Positions 8,501 through 15,574 of a DNA stretch of 20,152 bases are shown here, in pieces; within the stretch, counting starts at the first letter, position 1, and each line of letters begins with the position of its first letter. The translations under genes were made by a program, and so were the position numbers. This DNA comes from an uncultured Bacteroidota bacterium (GTDB lineage: Bacteria > Bacteroidota > Bacteroidia > Chitinophagales > Chitinophagaceae). Under the pieces are notes generated by a model, which saw only the letters and a list, made by a program, of their open reading frames with translations, did no database searches and had not been told where the DNA came from. Location: positions 1-20,152 of the forward strand of contig CAMLGR010000084.1 of the NCBI GenBank assembly GCA_946479615.1, written 5' to 3'.

Positions 8501-9189
8501 TCAATCACGGTGATACGGTTCGCGATCTGCTCATCCCTATCCCGCAGCTCTTCGATCAGGCCCTTGATCTGTTTAAAATTATTATTAACACGGCGGTAGA
8601 AATACCAGGTGATAAGAAGCGCCAGCACCGCTGCAATCACGATCAGCAACGGAGTAGAGCGCGCAAACTTATCGGCTCTTTCAGTACGTGCTGCCAATAA
8701 CGCCCGTTCTGTATCCTGCATTTTATTGACAAGGCTCCTGCTGTCCTGCATCAGTTCCTGGCCCCTGCGGAGATTGACATAATCAGCCGCTTCTCCATTA
8801 TGCATTTTATCAATAGCAATTTTGAGAAAGCTGAAACGTTGCTGCACGAGATCCATCAGGCGGGAAATATCCTCCTGCTGTTGCTGGTTGTCGCTGGTCA
8901 GTTTCTTTACTTCATCCAGCCCGGTTTTGGCTTTATCAAATGCGCCATTATAAGGTGTGAGATAACTTTCATCTTTGGTGAGCAGGTAGCCGCGCTGTCC
9001 TGTCTCCGCGTCTTTGGTATACGACAATATTTCTTCGAGTTTTTGAATTACCGTATTGGTATGATTCACCCAACCCTGGCTGCTGATCATTTGCCGGATA
9101 CTGATAAATGAAGCGACAGAACTGGTTATCAATAGTAACAGGGATAACCCGAAACCTATCTGCAGATTTTTGCTATGTGTGCTTTGCAT
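5569..9189 (-). CDS. CHASE3-HAMP-GAF hybrid histidine kinase with three receiver domains
   Basis: A 1206-residue membrane hybrid kinase. Order: TM helix 10-31, CHASE3 sensor domain about 35-175 (periplasmic), TM helix 178-198, HAMP about 195-270, GAF about 285-430, long Glu/Gln-rich coiled coil about 432-525, HisKA with H536 in NMSHELRTP, HATPase_c with N656 (NLLSNSLKF), DSGIGI (686-691) and GGTGLGLS (715-722). A Pro-rich linker (750-810) leads to REC1 (D862 in LLDIQLP, K911), REC2 (D984 in VILDMGIP) and REC3 (D1133 in LMDIMMPEMDG, K1186 in YISKPV). REC2 lacks the K-P pair (VMKTAHS) and the MDG motif. The gene starts 14 bp after the preceding kinase, so the two are co-transcribed. It could integrate an envelope signal, a GAF ligand and other kinases. 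Confidence 0.95.
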   Translation of the reverse strand: MQSTHSKNLQIGFGLSLLLLITSSVASFISIRQMISSQGWVNHTNTVIQKLEEILSYTKDAETGQRGYLLTKDESYLTPYNGAFDKAKTGLDEVKKLTSDNQQQQEDISRLMDLVQQRFSFLKIAIDKMHNGEAADYVNLRRGQELMQDSRSLVNKMQDTERALLAARTERADKFARSTPLLIVIAAVLALLITWYFYRRVNNNFKQIKGLIEELRDRDEQIANRITVIDQIAARISQGDYSTRVTDEEKDGLGSLSISLNKMAGSLEASFNELSGREWLQKGAAELNEKMAGEKPVAELANEVITFLNNYTGSNVGAFYLTDSDTTLALQGSYALVRNSQERVTIGKGLVGQCAREGKAISLDNIDENDFLISFTAGDVKPKHIHVFPVRFENKLIGVIEIGSRKPFTGLEREFFKRVSESIGITVNSANSRMRLQELLEETQSQTEELQAQHNELEGLNTELEVQAEKLQASEEELKVQQEELMETNQELEERSRMLEEKNHLVVIRNLEIQKKAEELALNAKYKSEFLANMSHELRTPLNSILLLSRLLAENNENNLKDEQVEYARVIQTSGNGLLQLIDEILDLSKIESGKMQLDHEFISIEEVARDMGNLFAPMAKEKNVSFNIEIDPALSLQVETDRMRLEQILKNLLSNSLKFTNKGFINFSVSASKTQKGFIDFSVRDSGIGIASDKQELVFEAFQQADGSTRRKYGGTGLGLSISRQLARLLGGDITLRSEPGEGSEFIVSIPQNTKVNAPVTVAEPVTVPVIKENGPIAEGTPTGDNNNPFLSPVIPPEVPDDRNNLKEGDNIILIIEDDTVFAKTLLDFTRKKGYKGIVSVRGDQGLEMAKRYKPTGILLDIQLPVKSGWDVMDEIKRDSQTKHIPVHIVSSYEVKKESLTKGAVDFVYKPVAYEKMDDVFRKIENVIHKDSKKVLIVEDNPKHAKALAYFLSTYNINSTISGNINDSIQSLDNKEIDCVILDMGIPDMKAYETLDTVKKNAGLDTIPVLIFTGKSLSRTEEIKIKQYADSIVMKTAHSYQRILDEVSLFLHLVEESTKPVRKTTGTVRNTGSLAEVLYGKKVLIADDDVRNIFSLTKILEKHKMQVISAMDGREALNVLDNTPDVNIVLMDIMMPEMDGFEAISKIRQQSKWKNIPIIAVTAKAMTGDRDKCIKAGASDYISKPVDIDQLISLLRIWLYESNSK

Positions 9190-9203
9190 CTAAAAAAAAT
9201 ATT

Positions 9204-10673
9204 TCAGCTTTTTGAATGATTGATGATGGGTATGGAGAAATAGAAAACGGAGCCTTCACCGGGAACGCTTTGAACCCCATAGGTACAGTTATGCCGTTCC
9301 AGTATTTCGGCACAGATATAAAGACCGATTCCCAGTCCCTGGGCATGAGTAGCGCTTTGTTCTACGCGGTAAAACTTTTTGAACAGATCGGCCTGGTATT
9401 CTTTGGGAATACCGATACCAAAATCCTTTACCGAGATCGTTAATTCTTTATCATGTGCAATACCGGTTTCAATATACACTTCTTTCCTTGTACCGGAATA
9501 TTTCACGGCATTGGAAATAAAATTGACAAGAACCTGCTCCAGCCTCATTTCATCACCGCATATTTCCACATGAGCTTTGCCTTCTTTGATAAAAACAAAT
9601 TCGGGATAGGTTTGCCTGGCCATATCGAGAATGCCATCGAGCATTGGTTCAAATAAGAAATTCTTTTTATCGAACTTCATCTTTCCGCTTTCGATGCGGG
9701 AAATATCCAGCAGATCGGTAATCAGGTTATCGAGCTTTTTTACCTGGAACAATGTACGGTTGACATAATTGCTGGCGGTGCCATCTTCTGTCATTCGTTC
9801 CAGGAGTTGCACATAGGCTTTTATCGTGGTAAGCGGAGTTTTTAATTCATGGCTTGCGATACTGATAAATTCATCTTTTCGTTTAACGGCCTGCTTCTGA
9901 TCCTCGATGTCCGTGAACGTACCCACCCACCTGGCAATAACACCGTTTTCCAGTGCAGGTAATACACGGAATAGATGATAACGGTATTCGTTATCATTGA
10001 TCTTTTTGATCCTTACTTCCATTTCAAATGGTTTGCCTGCCGGCAATGCCGCCATAAAAGCGGGTTCGATATCAGGATCATCAGGATGTGTTTCAGGAAA
10101 ACATTCAGGATTATTTTGGTAAGCCAGCCATTGACTGTTGGTATATTCGATTTGTCCGCTGGTCCTGGTAGTAAAGGCCAATTGCGGAATGGATTCCAGT
10201 GTGGATCGCAATTCCTGTGCTTTGGCATTGATCTCGGCCTGTGCCTGTTTACGGAATTCGATTTCCGAACGAAGGATATCCTGCATCTCGTTGAGTTGCC
10301 GGGTTTGTTCGAATAACTTATAAAAAGTTTTCACTTTCAATAAGAGAATATCGGGATCGATCGGCTTGGTGATATAATCGATCCCCCCGGAGGTATACCC
10401 TTTTGTAATAAACTTTTTTTCGGTACTGACAGCGCTGAGGAAAATGATCGGGATATCTTTTGACTTGCTGTAGCCTGACAATGTTTCGGCAACCTCGAAG
10501 CCATCCATGCCTGGCATTTGCACATCGAGAATGATAAGGGCATAGGAATTCTTAAGCACTTTTTTCAATGCTTCTTCGCCGCTATCGGCTGTATCGACAG
10601 GAAAAGAATGAAGAGATAAGATGGTTTTTAGTGAATATAAATTCTCCGGCTTATCATCAACTAACAGTATCAT
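9204..10673 (-). CDS. Response regulator-histidine kinase fusion (REC-PAS-HisKA-HATPase)
   Basis: A 489-residue soluble protein, first gene of the minus-strand operon. An N-terminal receiver (1-120) has LVDDKPEN, acceptor D50 in ILDVQMPGMDG and K103 in YITKPI. A coiled linker (about 120-155) leads to a short diverged PAS (155-258) containing the HPDD signature. HisKA carries H275 in ASHELKTP; HATPase_c has N388 in FISNAVKYS, DFGIGIP (417-423) and GLGIGLY (446-452). An N-terminal receiver on a kinase lets an upstream kinase switch its activity. A good Bacteroidota promoter precedes the ATG, and the hybrid kinase starts 14 bp after its stop. No membrane helix is seen. Confidence 0.93.
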   Translation of the reverse strand: MILLVDDKPENLYSLKTILSLHSFPVDTADSGEEALKKVLKNSYALIILDVQMPGMDGFEVAETLSGYSKSKDIPIIFLSAVSTEKKFITKGYTSGGIDYITKPIDPDILLLKVKTFYKLFEQTRQLNEMQDILRSEIEFRKQAQAEINAKAQELRSTLESIPQLAFTTRTSGQIEYTNSQWLAYQNNPECFPETHPDDPDIEPAFMAALPAGKPFEMEVRIKKINDNEYRYHLFRVLPALENGVIARWVGTFTDIEDQKQAVKRKDEFISIASHELKTPLTTIKAYVQLLERMTEDGTASNYVNRTLFQVKKLDNLITDLLDISRIESGKMKFDKKNFLFEPMLDGILDMARQTYPEFVFIKEGKAHVEICGDEMRLEQVLVNFISNAVKYSGTRKEVYIETGIAHDKELTISVKDFGIGIPKEYQADLFKKFYRVEQSATHAQGLGIGLYICAEILERHNCTYGVQSVPGEGSVFYFSIPIINHSKS

Positions 10674-10690
10674 TCAAAAAAATTAAAGGG

Positions 10691-10728
10691 CAGGCAGCAA
10701 ATTAATTCAACTGCATCAAGCGGTCAAA
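10691..10728 (-). promoter_or_regulatory. Bacteroidota-type promoter of the five-gene signalling operon
   Basis: On the minus strand TTTG (10728-10725) is followed after exactly 19 bases by TTAATTTG (10705-10698), close to the TTTG-N19-TAnnTTTG primary sigma consensus of Bacteroidota. Transcription would start near 10691, leaving a leader of about 18 bases before ATG 10673. One base of the -7 box deviates. Confidence 0.55.
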
Positions 10729-11096
10729 CATTGAATTTTATTAGTAGAAATACAGCAGGATTTTTTGTCACCCAACAACCCTGCTTTGAATATAAATTTG
10801 TATTACTACCCCCCGCCATCAACATTAAAACACGGCTAAAATGCGGTCCTGACTGATCACCTGCTGCTTACACGCAATCTATTGTTTATCAGCAACGCAT
10901 TAATCACAATTATACTGCCGGAAATGAGCTCCCCGCCTAAGGCGGGTTCGGGGTTATTCCGTATGTTCCGAGACCCGGAAGTGGGGAAAAAATGCCACAG
11001 TCAGACAATCAGGTAGCAAGCTGCCTGATTGCGGACTGCCAACTGCCGGCCGTCTGACTGGCCTGGCTGCAAGACTGTCCACTGCCTTCAACCACC
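10729..11096. other. Divergent intergenic region rich in hairpins
   Basis: This stretch lies between the divergently transcribed operon and the WYL regulator gene. It contains CCCGCCT-A-AGGCGGG (10932-10946), an inverted repeat 11006-11017/11020-11031 with one mismatch, and an outer 9-bp arm pair CAGTCAGAC (10998-11006) with GTCTGACTG (11052-11060). Short words such as GACTGCCAACTGCC and GACTGTCCACTGCC recur near 11034-11086. No coding frame here looks real. Confidence 0.55.
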
Positions 11097-11104
11097 TATT
11101 TTTG
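11097..11104 (+). promoter_or_regulatory. -7 promoter box of the WYL regulator gene
   Basis: TATTTTTG matches TAnnTTTG exactly and ends 17 bases before ATG 11122. No clear -33 TTTG is found at the expected distance, so the call rests on the -7 box and its spacing. Confidence 0.4.
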
Positions 11105-11121
11105 CCATAAACATTTCTTTT

Positions 11122-11811
11122 ATGAACCGGATAGACAGGTTATTGGGAATACTGACACTGCTACAATCAAAAAAATTTGTACCTGCCGAGAAGATCGCTG
11201 ATAAATTCAGCATCAGTACCCGTACTGTTTACCGTGATATAAAAGCCTTGGGTGAATTAGGTATCCCAGTAAGTTTTGAAGCGGCCCGCGGTTATTTTGT
11301 AGTAGCTGGGTATTTCCTGCCTCCTGTTTCTTTCAGTTCCGAAGAAGCGAATGCATTGTTACTGACCGAAACACTGGTGTATGGATTTGCTGATAAATCT
11401 ATCCAGACCTATTATTCGAGTGCTTTGAATAAAGTGAAATCTGTACTGCGTGGTTCGCAAAAGGATAGCCTGGAAAAACTCAATGATTCGATCCGTTTGC
11501 AAAAGCCCTGCCGTCTCGATATGAACTTTGAATACCTCTCGTTGCTTCAGCATGCAATTTCTGACAAGCATATCATCGAGATCGATTATAAAAACAATAA
11601 GGAAGAGGTCAGCAAGCGGGAAGTAGAAGCGATCGGGCTGGTGTTTTATGCATTCAGCTGGCATTTGATTGCCTGGTGTCATGCGCGTAATGATTATCGT
11701 GATTTCAAAGTAGCAAGATTGTTGAAACTGCGTAATACGGCCAAGCCATTTATCAAGACAGACCATATCGCGGTGAACGATTATATGAAACAGTTGCCGG
11801 TGAATTATTAG
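11122..11811 (+). CDS. YafY-like HTH transcriptional regulator with WYL domain
   Basis: A 229-residue DNA-binding protein. The N-terminal winged helix (HTH_11, 1-60) has a recognition-helix segment FSISTRTVYRDIKALGELGI (29-48). The C-terminal WYL domain spans about 138-229, with FYAFSWHLIAWC (175-186) and R193/R199; the eponymous Trp-Tyr-Leu is Trp-His-Leu here. WYL domains sense ligands, often nucleotides or nucleic-acid fragments, and this family usually represses or activates nearby genes. ATG 11122 is preferred over an upstream start near 11029, which would add residues from the hairpin-rich intergenic region. The -7 box at 11097 supports this. Targets are unknown; the divergent signalling operon and the downstream PAP2 gene are candidates. 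Confidence 0.88.
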   Translation: MNRIDRLLGILTLLQSKKFVPAEKIADKFSISTRTVYRDIKALGELGIPVSFEAARGYFVVAGYFLPPVSFSSEEANALLLTETLVYGFADKSIQTYYSSALNKVKSVLRGSQKDSLEKLNDSIRLQKPCRLDMNFEYLSLLQHAISDKHIIEIDYKNNKEEVSKREVEAIGLVFYAFSWHLIAWCHARNDYRDFKVARLLKLRNTAKPFIKTDHIAVNDYMKQLPVNY

Positions 11812-11992
11812 TGAGCAGTTGACAGTATCCCGCATTTTGTTTTGTACTTCCAGTCAATGTTATCTCATCCAAATTCATTCTCAAAACGTTGCAGCAATTC
11901 CCCATTTCTATCCTGATGACCGCATGAAAGCGGTTCGCATGCTTTTTGTAAACTAATAGCGTGGAGTATCGTTTTTACATTAAGCAGTGCAT

Positions 11993-12877
11993 ATGTACCT
12001 GAATAAAAAAAGTATTTCCCTTATCGTATCCGTATTGGTATTCATCGGTAGTTATTCGCAGGATAAGAGCGACACGATCGTCAGTGTCAATGAACCGGTG
12101 GAAACGATATTACCGGGTAAGCCGGTTCGTTCCAAACAACCGGTTTACAAATTGAATCTGCCGGTTGATATACCTGTTACGGCTGTTACTACAGGTGTCA
12201 CCTTGTATGGTTTTTCCAAAATTTATAATAAAGAGAGATTAACTCCGGAAGAAGTAGCTGGCCTGAACCCGAAGAATGTAAATCGTTTTGACCGGTCGGC
12301 AACAAAACATTATAATGAATCGGCTTCGAAAGTGGGTGATTACCTTTTTTACGGATCGATGCCCCTGCCTGTTATTTTCCTCTTTGACAAAAAGACAAGA
12401 AAGGATTTTCCGAAACTTGCTACTCTTTATCTTGAAGCGATGGGGGCCACAGGTATCATTTATGTAACAGCAGTTCATTTTGGAGATCGTTACCGGCCAT
12501 ATACTTATAATCCAAAAACTCCATTGGAATTTAAATTGAGAGGAGGTTCGCGCAATTCATTTTTTGCCGGGCATCCTTCTCTGGTAGGAACTTCTACTTT
12601 CTTTATGGCTTCTGTATTTTCTGAATATCATCCTGAATCAAGAGTTAAATGGTTGTTTTATACAGTAGCAGGTTTGGCTACCGCTGGTACAGCTACTGCG
12701 CGTTACCTGGGAGGCAGGCATTTCCCATCTGATCTGCTGATTGGTATAACGCTGGGACCTTTGTCGGGAATTCTGATCCCGAGAATTCATAAGAACAAAG
12801 ATCTTGCGAAAAGAAAAACAACGCTGATGCCTTTCTTCGGCGAAAGTTCAGGGCTGGTGATGATTCATAAATTCTGA
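11993..12877 (+). CDS. Secreted or membrane PAP2-family phosphatase
   Basis: A 294-residue PAP2 (type 2 phosphatidic acid phosphatase) superfamily protein. ATG 11993 gives a signal peptide (about 1-23, MYLNKKSISLIVSVLVFIGS). Several hydrophobic segments follow (about 57-75, 117-131, 150-162, 221-236, 248-262). The three PAP2 motifs are seen in variant form: R168-P169 in FGDRYRPY (motif-1 Lys missing, R166 nearby), FFAGHPS with H194 in place of PSGH, and ARYLGGRHFPSD with R237, H243 and D247. The likely role is dephosphorylation of a lipid phosphate or pyrophosphate at the envelope, for example undecaprenyl-PP or a lipid A phosphate; the substrate cannot be read from sequence. A GTG two codons upstream (11987) is a less likely start. 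Confidence 0.82.
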   Translation: MYLNKKSISLIVSVLVFIGSYSQDKSDTIVSVNEPVETILPGKPVRSKQPVYKLNLPVDIPVTAVTTGVTLYGFSKIYNKERLTPEEVAGLNPKNVNRFDRSATKHYNESASKVGDYLFYGSMPLPVIFLFDKKTRKDFPKLATLYLEAMGATGIIYVTAVHFGDRYRPYTYNPKTPLEFKLRGGSRNSFFAGHPSLVGTSTFFMASVFSEYHPESRVKWLFYTVAGLATAGTATARYLGGRHFPSDLLIGITLGPLSGILIPRIHKNKDLAKRKTTLMPFFGESSGLVMIHKF

Positions 12878-13550
12878 TCTGTTTTAGTCTTCGTATCTTG
12901 TTATAGTGAATGGGCAATAGTGAATAGGCAATTGAATTGTCGTCCTTGTTCTCTTTCGTCTGCTGAAGGAAATATACCAGGATGGAAAATAGAACACGGA
13001 TAGAGGTGGATGGACGGATATAAAATGGATTCCCTTTTCTTTTGTCCAGGATTCGAATTACATCCGTTCATCCGTCTAATCTGTGTTCCCATTCGTCTGC
13101 TCAAGGAAATATACCAGGATGGAAAATAGAACACGGATAGAGGTAGATGGACAGATATAAAATGGATTCCCTTTTCTTTTGTCCAGGATTCGAATTACAT
13201 CCGTTCATCCGTCTAATCTGTGTTCCCATTCGTCTGCTGAAGGAAATATACCAGGATAGAAAAATAGAACACGAATAGAGGTGGATGGACGGATATAAAA
13301 TGGATTTCCCTTTTCTTTTGTCCAAGATCCAAATTACATCCGTTCATCCGTCTAATCTGTGTTCCCATTCGTCCGCTGAAGGAAATATACCAGGATGGAA
13401 AATAGAACACGGATGACACGAATGGACGGATATAAAATGGATTCCTTTTTCTTTTTGTCCAAGATCCGAATTACATCCGTTCATCCACCTCTATCCGTGT
13501 TCCATTCGCCCTGTTTTATTAAGTATTACTGACTATTTACCATTCATCTT
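12878..13550. repeat. Intergenic repeat array, four copies of a ~137-bp unit
   Basis: Copies begin at 12961, 13098, 13235 and 13374 (periods 137, 137, 139), and the array ends near 13510. Each opens with GCTGAAGGAAATATACCAGG, then carries GAACACGGATAGAGGTGGAT and, about 90 bp later, ATCCGTTCATCC...TGTGTTCC as a near-inverse arm. The right arm of copy 4 (13475-13502) is an almost exact inverse complement of the left arm of copy 1. A 17-bp core (13401-13417) matches the inverse of 16-32 in the left-edge array, so the two arrays are related. Minus-strand frames through it are repeat artefacts. Confidence 0.88.
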
Positions 13551-14003
13551 ATGACATCAATAGCAACTGATCTCCAAAATGCCATCGATCAATATCTTTT
13601 TGCTTTGCAGGCTATTCCTGAAGAGGTCATGAGTGCAAAGCCCAATCCTGCCAAATGGAGCAAGAAAGAAATCGTTGGCCACCTGGTTGATTCGGCGCAA
13701 ACGAATATCCGGCGTTTTGTGATTGCGCAATACGAGAACAATCCAAAATTTGGTTATGACCAGGATAAATGGGTGATGATTTCGGGTTACCAGCAGTATG
13801 ACACGAAGGAACTGATCAATTTGTGGTACCTGTTAAATAGGCATTTTTCTATTATCATCAGGAATACCGATCCGGTATTGGCTGATCGTATTTCAACAAC
13901 GGATGAGGAGCATACGATTGAATGGCTGGCGATGGATTATATCAAGCACTTGCGGCATCATATACACCAGGTGCTGGAACTGGAGCCGGTGGCATATCCC
14001 TAA
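13551..14003 (+). CDS. DinB-superfamily protein (DinB_2 / YfiT-like)
   Basis: A 150-residue four-helix-bundle protein of the DinB/YfiT superfamily. The expected metal-binding histidines are visible: H44 in IVGHLVDSAQTN and the pair H133/H137 in YIKHLRHHIHQV. The opening (LQNAIDQYLFALQAIPEEVM) and PNPAKWSKKE are typical of DinB_2 members. Members bind divalent metal, and some are thiol-dependent S-transferases (bacillithiol or mycothiol type). Bacteroidota often make bacillithiol, but the substrate cannot be assigned here. It stands alone between repeat-rich spacers, directly after the 137-bp array. Confidence 0.87.
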   Translation: MTSIATDLQNAIDQYLFALQAIPEEVMSAKPNPAKWSKKEIVGHLVDSAQTNIRRFVIAQYENNPKFGYDQDKWVMISGYQQYDTKELINLWYLLNRHFSIIIRNTDPVLADRISTTDEEHTIEWLAMDYIKHLRHHIHQVLELEPVAYP

Positions 14004-14081
14004 GCCTGGTTTGTATTGTTAGAATAGCAGTTTTTTTTGTTTTTAGCAACGGAAATTCCGGGTGAATTAATCAGAAGCATC

Positions 14082-14110
14082 GAACCCATAAGGTTCAACC
14101 TTATAGGTTC
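14082..14110. repeat. Palindrome, copy 1
   Basis: GAACCCATAAGGTT (14082-14095) and AACCTTATAGGTTC (14097-14110) are inverse complements with one mismatch around a single central base. Confidence 0.75.
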
Positions 14111-14250
14111 CCGTTGCAATGTCAAAACAACAGATACTCTTTCTTTTTTACGCGAAATTTTTGATGTATTAATCAAAGAATTGCAAACTACAGCAGCAGT
14201 CTTTCCGCATTCTTAAACGCAGACTTCGGATAGATTAACCAAAGACATGC

Positions 14251-14277
14251 AACCTATAAGGTTGAACCTTATAGGTT
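14251..14277. repeat. Palindrome, copy 2
   Basis: AACCTATAAGGTT (14251-14263), one central base and AACCTTATAGGTT (14265-14277) give a perfect 13-bp inverted repeat. It matches copy 1 about 170 bp upstream. The near-absence of a loop suits a DNA palindrome or protein site better than an RNA hairpin, and no T-run follows directly. Confidence 0.8.
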
Positions 14278-14367
14278 CGGACTGAAATCTCGAAACAACA
14301 ACTCTTCCTGCTTTTTTACCCGGAAACCCTGATATGCAGCCCTGGAATCCTGGACATGATTCAAATC

Positions 14368-15390
14368 CTAATTATTAAATTTCACTACCTCAAAATCCGA
14401 CCCATGCAATTGACCCAGCTTTTGAAGATCACTGTTATTCCAGCGTTCATCCGGCGCGCCGCTGATATACATATTGCTGCCAATATCCGCCAGGATCAAT
14501 CCATACTTTTTCATCGCACGAAGTATAATCTGGTTAGTGGCAGAGTAACCACTGATGTTGACAGTGTTCTTTAACCGAATCCTCGCGCCAAATGGTAAAG
14601 AATACTGACCACCACTGCTTCCTACTTTATGTCTTGCCGGATAAATATAACCTGGCTTTACCAGTGATGAACTTAATGTAAAACGTATCGGGTGATCGAT
14701 CTCTCCTTTCAATACTTCTTCATACCTCACTAATCCCGGGAAGATGGGCAAACCGGCTGCATCAGCAGATGTCCACCCATCAGGTCGCATTGTATTTGCA
14801 TTCAAATGAAACACAGCACCCGAGGCTGCATTCCAATGATTGCCGCTCACATGCGCATCGAATAATTCATACAGGATATTATTTTCGATATCTACTGCGA
14901 TCATATGCGAATCGCCTTCACCATTTCCTTCAATAGGTGCTGTCAGGGGCATGGGAAAAGGACCTGCATCACTCTCATCTCCATAATCAGTATAGTTGAC
15001 AGCAATCTTTGGCTGGTTACCGCAAACAACGATATAAGGAATACCGATCGGTGCACCTTCCCATAAGCCGCTTCCAAAATCAGCTTTGATACCATTACCT
15101 GAAAAACCGGAAATGATCTGGCTGCTATACGGATCAATAGCAGCAGCAGAAATATCCTGGCGCCATGGATTATCGGCAGGGAAAATATTGATGGTCTCGG
15201 CATTGGCTTTTGTTGCCGTGCAGTTGCCTGACACCGGAGGGGCCGAAGTACCCGGACCAGGACCCGTTTCCCCGGGTGTATCATGCTTCACTTCTTTCTT
15301 ACACCCCTGTAAAAGAAGCAGGTAGCAGAAGAATCCCAAAACGAAAAGCATGAAACGGAAAACCCTGGTAAACAGGCTGGTTTTGATCAT
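14368..15390 (-). CDS. Secreted lipoprotein of unnamed conserved family
   Basis: ATG 15390 gives 340 residues; a TTG at 15411 would add seven. The N-terminus is a lipoprotein signal (Lys/Arg near the start, long hydrophobic stretch, LLLLQGC with C30), followed by a Gly/Pro/Thr linker (37-56). The mature part has strongly conserved-looking blocks: DNPWRQDIS (73-81), GIPYIVV (116-122), GDSHMIAVD (159-167), ELFDAH (175-180), RPDGWTSADAAGLPIFPGLV (202-221) and MKKYGLILADIGSNMYISGA (293-312). I recall proteins sharing the TSADAAGLPI and GAPDERW blocks in other phyla, but know no assigned function. The clustered Asp, His and Glu suggest an enzyme or ligand-binding fold. It should be anchored in the cell envelope. 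Confidence 0.85.
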   Translation of the reverse strand: MIKTSLFTRVFRFMLFVLGFFCYLLLLQGCKKEVKHDTPGETGPGPGTSAPPVSGNCTATKANAETINIFPADNPWRQDISAAAIDPYSSQIISGFSGNGIKADFGSGLWEGAPIGIPYIVVCGNQPKIAVNYTDYGDESDAGPFPMPLTAPIEGNGEGDSHMIAVDIENNILYELFDAHVSGNHWNAASGAVFHLNANTMRPDGWTSADAAGLPIFPGLVRYEEVLKGEIDHPIRFTLSSSLVKPGYIYPARHKVGSSGGQYSLPFGARIRLKNTVNISGYSATNQIILRAMKKYGLILADIGSNMYISGAPDERWNNSDLQKLGQLHGSDFEVVKFNN

Positions 15391-15551
15391 ACAAATTGGC
15401 TTTAAAAACAAGGTAGGATTTCACAAATAACAAGCCAATAGAATTTTTACGGGGAAAATACAGGCCCGTCATAGGATAATACTATCCGAAATCAATAAAT
15501 CAACTGTCTGGGCAATTAATCCCTCTCCCAATTTACTTGTTGGCTATTCCT

Positions 15552-15559
15552 TATTTTTG
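15552..15559 (+). promoter_or_regulatory. -7 promoter box of the lipase gene
   Basis: TATTTTTG matches TAnnTTTG exactly and ends 15 bases before ATG 15575, the same spacing seen for the pafA and WYL genes. It supports 15575 as the original start of the lipase gene, upstream of the internal TAG. No good -33 element was found. Confidence 0.4.
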
Positions 15560-15574
15560 AATAACACTTCGCTT

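Larger units (their letters stand above)
14004..14367. other. Intergenic spacer between convergent genes with duplicated palindrome block
   Basis: The spacer separates dinB-like (+) and the lipoprotein gene (-). It contains two related ~100-bp blocks (about 14060-14160 and 14228-14330), each with a lead-in like ATTAATCA, a palindrome, then AAACAACA and a T-rich run. A fragment near 14168-14187 (ATTAATCAAAGAATTGCAAA) looks like a third, truncated lead-in. No coding frame is convincing. Confidence 0.6.

Noticed and set aside
11029..11121. 31-residue N-terminal extension of the WYL regulator
   Set aside because: It translates the hairpin-rich spacer, while ATG 11122 begins exactly at the family's usual N-terminus and has a -7 box 17 bases upstream.
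12901..13419. Three overlapping minus-strand frames of 68-77 codons
   Set aside because: All are translations of the ~137-bp repeat copies in different frames; the similar peptides reflect DNA repetition.
12957..13510. CRISPR array
   Set aside because: Units are ~137 bp and repetitive throughout, with no short repeat alternating with unique spacers, and no cas gene is present.
14943..15284. 113-codon minus-strand frame inside the lipoprotein gene
   Set aside because: Alternate frame of a gene with a clear signal peptide and motifs; its composition is arbitrary.
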